Origin: Microvelia longipes
Lineage: Eukaryota > Arthropoda > Insecta > Hemiptera > Veliidae
Reading direction: 5' to 3'
Length of the DNA: 64,000 nucleotides
Assembly (NCBI GenBank): GCA_018340805.1
Contig: JACMZG010001913.1
Location: 11,446,222 to 11,510,221 of the forward strand
Position 1 is the first letter of the stretch; every line of letters starts with the position of its first letter. The position numbers were made by a program, and so were the translations under genes. The notes beneath the pieces were generated by a model, which had not been told where the DNA came from, did not search any database, and worked only from the letters and a program-made list of their open reading frames with translations. Positions 61,001 through 64,000 of this stretch are shown piece after piece.

Positions 61001-63571
61001 TTAAGCAGCATCGAACGAGGTCAGTGCATAGATGGGTGACCACTGGGAATGAAAATAATGTAATTACTATTTGATACAAGCGAAGCGAGCTCGAAGACGT
61101 GTTGCAGTATAAATTTGGCGGATAGTATATTCTTAGAGTGAAGCTAGTCTGAAGTAGGCAGGATGAGCGTTGAAAATTTTATTTGGTAAAGGAAAAGTTC
61201 CAAGGTGTGTACCTAGGAAACGGCGGGGGTTTCACCTGTTTCTACTTTTCTTCATTTATACCCCTGGGTATATAGGAAAAGTATTGTGTTGGCGAAAAAA
61301 TCCGAACCGAAATGTTTGAATTATCATCTGTTTAAGATGTTTTCAAGGCCTCCTAAGTCATTTTTTTTGGAAAATTTTCTTAGGTTAATTTTATGACGGA
61401 AGTGGAAAAGAGGAAATGGTCTTATAAGAAAATAAGCAAAATCTTATTTTCTTATAAGCAAAATCGAATGTTGAAATATAAAATAATTTTTAACAAAATT
61501 TTCTTATATTTTCATCCAATGCTTAAAAGATTATATAGGGGAAAAACTAATGAGAGCACAAAGGGGGTACAATGAGCTGACCGGGTCTTTAGCCCGCTTT
61601 AGAACATTTTTAAAGCTCATTAAATTTAGAATAAATCGAGTGCTTTTTCATCAAAATCGTATAACTGAATTACTAAAACTGTAGTTATAGTATTGGCAAA
61701 ACCGACCAAAATAATTATTAATTTTTGTAAAGTTAGCAAACTTCTTTAAAAACTGTCAACGTGTTATGTATGTTTAACCATCGTTATTTATACTACAGTC
61801 TATCGTTTAGTTTAAAAATCCCCAAGGTCATAAGTATTTTGGGGATTGACCAATCAGAGAAGCCGATGCCAACGTCTCACTTAAAAAGAGAAAAAAATCC
61901 CTACCACAATAACCGCTGTAGGGAAAAAACCTTCAAGAAAAAACATCGCCAAGAAAATACAGGTAAAATAACCTGATTTGTTTACATAGTTTTTTCCTGC
62001 TCCCTTCTTGTAGGGATTTTTTTTCTTAAGAATCAGTGATGTCTAAACTGACCTGTCAATATTTTTAAACTAAACGATAGACTGTAGAGGGGGCATAGCT
62101 TATCTCAATACATTAAGAGGCCTGAAACATCATTTTGGGGCTCTCAGGGGCTCTGTGTAACCTCATTAAAACCTCACTTCCATAAGTGAGTTAAGGGTAT
62201 AATAAAATCAATTGTTTTCGGCTTCTTGCACATTTTTGTGTTTTGATTTGTATTCTAAACGTTATACTATATAAATTACTTGTTCAGTTCATTTGTTAAT
62301 TTATAATAGTCGAAGGTATAGTCAGGTTATTTTTTCGATGTTTTAAAATTCAACCAATAGGGGCCCTCTAGTAATATATCTCTTTGTGTTTAAGTAATTT
62401 TGCAAATACTTTAACTTCGGTATATGTTGATATGTTGAATTGAGCCGTGGAGTGCCGTAATAATGAATAAAATTATAACTCATAAAATGTTCATTCATGA
62501 AATTACTACCGAAGTTAAAGTATTTGCAATCACTTAAACACATAGAGATATATTACTAGAGGGGCCCTATTGGTTGAATTTTGAAACATCAAAAAATAAC
62601 CTGACTACCTTCAGCTTTAAAAAAATACTCTCTTCACATTTTGCACATGACTAAATGGAAAACAATTATTTCAAAAACCTAAAATTAGTGTAATGTTCTA
62701 AACTTTTGAGCGTGTGCAATCAAAGGAAGACCTCCACTCTGCACCAAGGAAAAAGGGGAAGTCGCATTAAGGAACATTTCTGACCCCATGGAAGTTGTTG
62801 TTGAGATAGAGAAATAGGAGTAAACTTACCTTTCCCATGGTTATAATAAAAAAAGGCGCCAAACACAGGTCATGTAGCAAGTTTGTCGAGTTTGCTTCTT
62901 AACTTTCTTCTGTGCTTCTCGTCATTGTTACATTTGTGGTGCTTGTTAAGTCATTTGTGCTTATTTAATTTTAAATTTTAGACTATACTTAGCCACTTCA
63001 TTGAGTGATAATTTAAGCGTGTTTAAAACCTTCTGAAGCAATAAACAATTGGAAACCATTGAGAGGTAAGTTTGCTTCTAAAATTTAAGACCTGCGCTGT
63101 TATGAGAGTTGTAAGCATGCGCAGTTTGTACCAAGCATGTGCAGATGGTTTTTGACGTGTGTTTCGCCTTGAATTCTCTCTATTTTTTGGTTTCCGATGG
63201 GGTCACTTGTTAGTATGGCAAATCGACTTAGTGCGTCATCCCCTTTATTCAAGATCCTTGCTCAGCACGGACAGACAGATTTATCCATATTATTTAAGAA
63301 ATACTTTTAAATCTATCGGTCGGAGGCAGTACAAAATGTGTCACGTTTACCAGGTCTGGATTCTGGATTATCAAATAATAATACTCCAAATCATCCCTTA
63401 AATAAAATATTGATTTTAAATAATCTAAAAATGAATAATAATTATACTTACAGCCAATTATTTACATTGGAAATTAATCAAGAGGTTTAGTGGAGATTTA
63501 AATCAAAAAATGAAAAAACTGGAATTTTCGTTTGAAAAAGCTTTGACCGGCGTTACTCAGGATCAACCAAG
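58093..63571 (+). CDS. Neprilysin-like M13 metallopeptidase, three internal exons (partial)
   Basis: Exons 58093-58194 (102 nt), 60290-60431 (142 nt) and 63454-63571 (118 nt) have AG/GT borders and join in phase to about 120 codons. Exon A has RRNSFRIYNPMSLRELQLW, exon B has INWLELL, VVVRELDYLFKLSALL and TPKRVL, and exon C continues as NYLHWKLIKRFS with KALTGVTQDQPR. These are the ordered landmarks of the M13 N-terminal lobe (Y-x-M/P-M-S-L-x-E-L, I-x-W-L, Y-x-x-x-L, NY-x-x-W, KAL-x-G). Family members are usually type II membrane zinc endopeptidases that cut small peptides. The zinc-binding HExxH region would lie beyond the right edge. Exons for the start of the protein should lie to the left but were not found, so distant exons or exons in the gap are possible. 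Introns are 2.1 and 3.0 kb and full of repeats. Confidence 0.82.
58290..58772. repeat. (TTATA)n / TA-rich microsatellite in peptidase intron
   Basis: About 480 bp of ATTAT/ATATT pentamers and TA runs. Open frames across it are artefacts of composition. Confidence 0.95.
58848..60243 (+). repeat. 5S rRNA-like composite repeat, copy 4, split by an inverted-repeat element
   Basis: The body is 58848-59130. The 5S-like segment at 59285-59370 is the clearest of the set (aaagttaagcaacatc, then cagtgcatagatgggtgacc). The tail resumes at about 60160 (ggatgagcgtagcgaatccg, ttcgaggtacc). Between 5S and tail sits the element at 59485-60150. Confidence 0.78.
59485..60150. repeat. Long inverted repeat, about 190-bp arms
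   Basis: The left arm (caatcgaagaatcagctacc, gatataaatatccctggacc, cttatcttcagaggg complement) and the right arm (ggtccagggatattcatatc, ggtagctgattcttcgatt) are close reverse complements around about 270 bp of unique sequence. The arms include gcaacactcgagctctta and its inverse. No coding capacity is seen. Confidence 0.85.
60541..61212 (+). repeat. 5S rRNA-like composite repeat, copy 5
   Basis: The body begins aaaaatccgaaaccgggacg. The 5S-like segment is at 61000-61055 (ttttaagcagcatcgaacga, gtcagtgcatagatgggtga). The tail follows: acaagcgaagcgagctcgaa, then gaaaagttccaaggtgt. A small aaattcattaaacgcatt inverted repeat lies at 60665-60740. A further start/body fragment follows at 61245-61395 (tatataggaaaagtattgtg). 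Confidence 0.78.
61796..62084. mobile_element. Mariner-like MITE with 24-bp perfect TIRs and TA flanks
   Basis: The TIR starts CAGTCTATCGTTTAGTTTAA and its exact inverse ends at 62084. TA lies on both sides (61794-61795 and 62085-62086). The interior has a second inverted pair around aatccctac/gtagggatt. It is 289 bp with no transposase. Confidence 0.92.
62311..62612. repeat. Long hairpin, about 110-bp arms
   Basis: tatagtcaggttattttttc, aattcaaccaataggggccc and caaatactttaacttcggta on the left pair with the inverse series ending caaaaaataacctgactacc on the right. The loop is about 70 bp. It is about 97 percent complementary near the middle. Confidence 0.88.
62745..63260. mobile_element. MITE of CAAGG-ended family, fullest copy
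   Basis: It starts CAAGG and ends CTTTATTCAAGATCCTTG. The 8-bp flanks ctctgcac (62737-62744) and ctcagcac (63261-63268) differ at one base and may be a target duplication, which would fit the hAT superfamily. The interior matches 42144-42630 inverted. It lies in the third peptidase intron. Confidence 0.85.
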
Positions 63572-63619
63572 GTGAAACATATTATAGTTAAAAATAATAC
63601 TCGTTGAATTGAGGAATAC

Positions 63620-63800
63620 AAGTAGTGGAAGGGTTAGCACACGTGCCTGTCACTCAGACAGTCCGGGTTCGATCCCGTTTGGGATCTCTAGCATTTTAAC
63701 TCAAGGGATGGAAACCCCTTACGTGTGCCATCTACTGATAAGCTGGTGTTTCCGAGCCTGTGTAATGTCAGGTACTCGTAAAAGAGTCTAACCCTAAATC
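63620..63800 (+). mobile_element. tRNA-derived SINE (third family)
   Basis: The A box-like gggttagcacacgtgcctg and a perfect B box gggttcgatccc are 30-odd bases apart, inside a tRNA-like head. The acceptor stem does not pair and no CCA-adjacent end fits, so it is not a working tRNA. The unrelated body runs through aaggggatggaaacccctta-type sequence to about 63800. Confidence 0.7.
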
Positions 63801-64000
63801 TAACCAATCCTCATTGTATCTTGTAATTGTATTGTGTCTAATCCAACCCATAATTGTAGTTTTATCAAATGTTTATATATGCTCTATGGTTTTGAGAGCA
63901 AGAAATTTCAGTCTGGCAGTAGAGAGCGTGCTGTTTCTAGCACGTTTCTAAACTTTAAGTCACTAATTTGTTTGTGGTTTCTGCGCGAAATGCCTGTTCT

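Noticed and set aside
63620..63700. Functional tRNA gene
   Set aside because: The B box is perfect, but acceptor and anticodon stems do not pair. It continues into a SINE-like body.

Overview
The window looks like nuclear DNA of an insect: very AT-rich, intron-containing, and mostly repeats. The evidence is an insect errantivirus (env-bearing Ty3/Gypsy) provirus, Jockey-type LINE sequence, tRNA-derived SINEs, a peritrophin-type chitin-binding gene, and part of a neprilysin-like (M13) peptidase gene. I cannot name the species. A 100-base N run at 45.4 kb is a scaffold gap. Frequent single-base frame breaks inside an otherwise young provirus suggest either residual indel errors in the assembly or recent decay.

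Layout. 0.4-0.9 kb: a foldback element. 1.06-9.17 kb: a minus-strand errantivirus with near-identical LTRs, tRNA-Ser primer site, gag, protease, RT, RNase H, integrase and env, all broken by frameshifts. 10-14 kb: tandem arrays (20-, 22- and about 83-bp units). 16-24 kb: small DNA transposons, a 30-bp array, a 31-bp array that grew out of a SINE, and TA microsatellites. 24.7-27.05 kb: a TIR element with long arms. 27.3-34.2 kb: a dispersed family carrying a 5S rRNA-like segment, a 62-bp array and several long inverted repeats.

37.5-42.1 kb holds the one complete host gene. Its six exons join to a 705-nt frame for a secreted, cysteine-rich, 234-residue chitin-binding protein. Introns 1 and 2 contain a SINE and a truncated LINE, each with a clean target-site duplication. 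42-58 kb is mostly unassigned AT-rich sequence with foldback fragments and tandem arrays. 58.1-63.6 kb carries three consecutive in-phase exons of an M13 peptidase gene that continues past the right edge; its introns are filled with 5S-bearing repeats, foldback elements and MITEs.

The most unusual item is the 5S rRNA-like repeat family. Five copies keep the order body, 5S-like segment, GGTACC tail, and the 5S-like part retains a recognisable internal promoter region. Second is a minisatellite whose unit is a piece of the local SINE, with unexpanded SINE sequence still present at both ends. Third is the provirus leader, which carries five spaced repeats where Drosophila gypsy carries its insulator.
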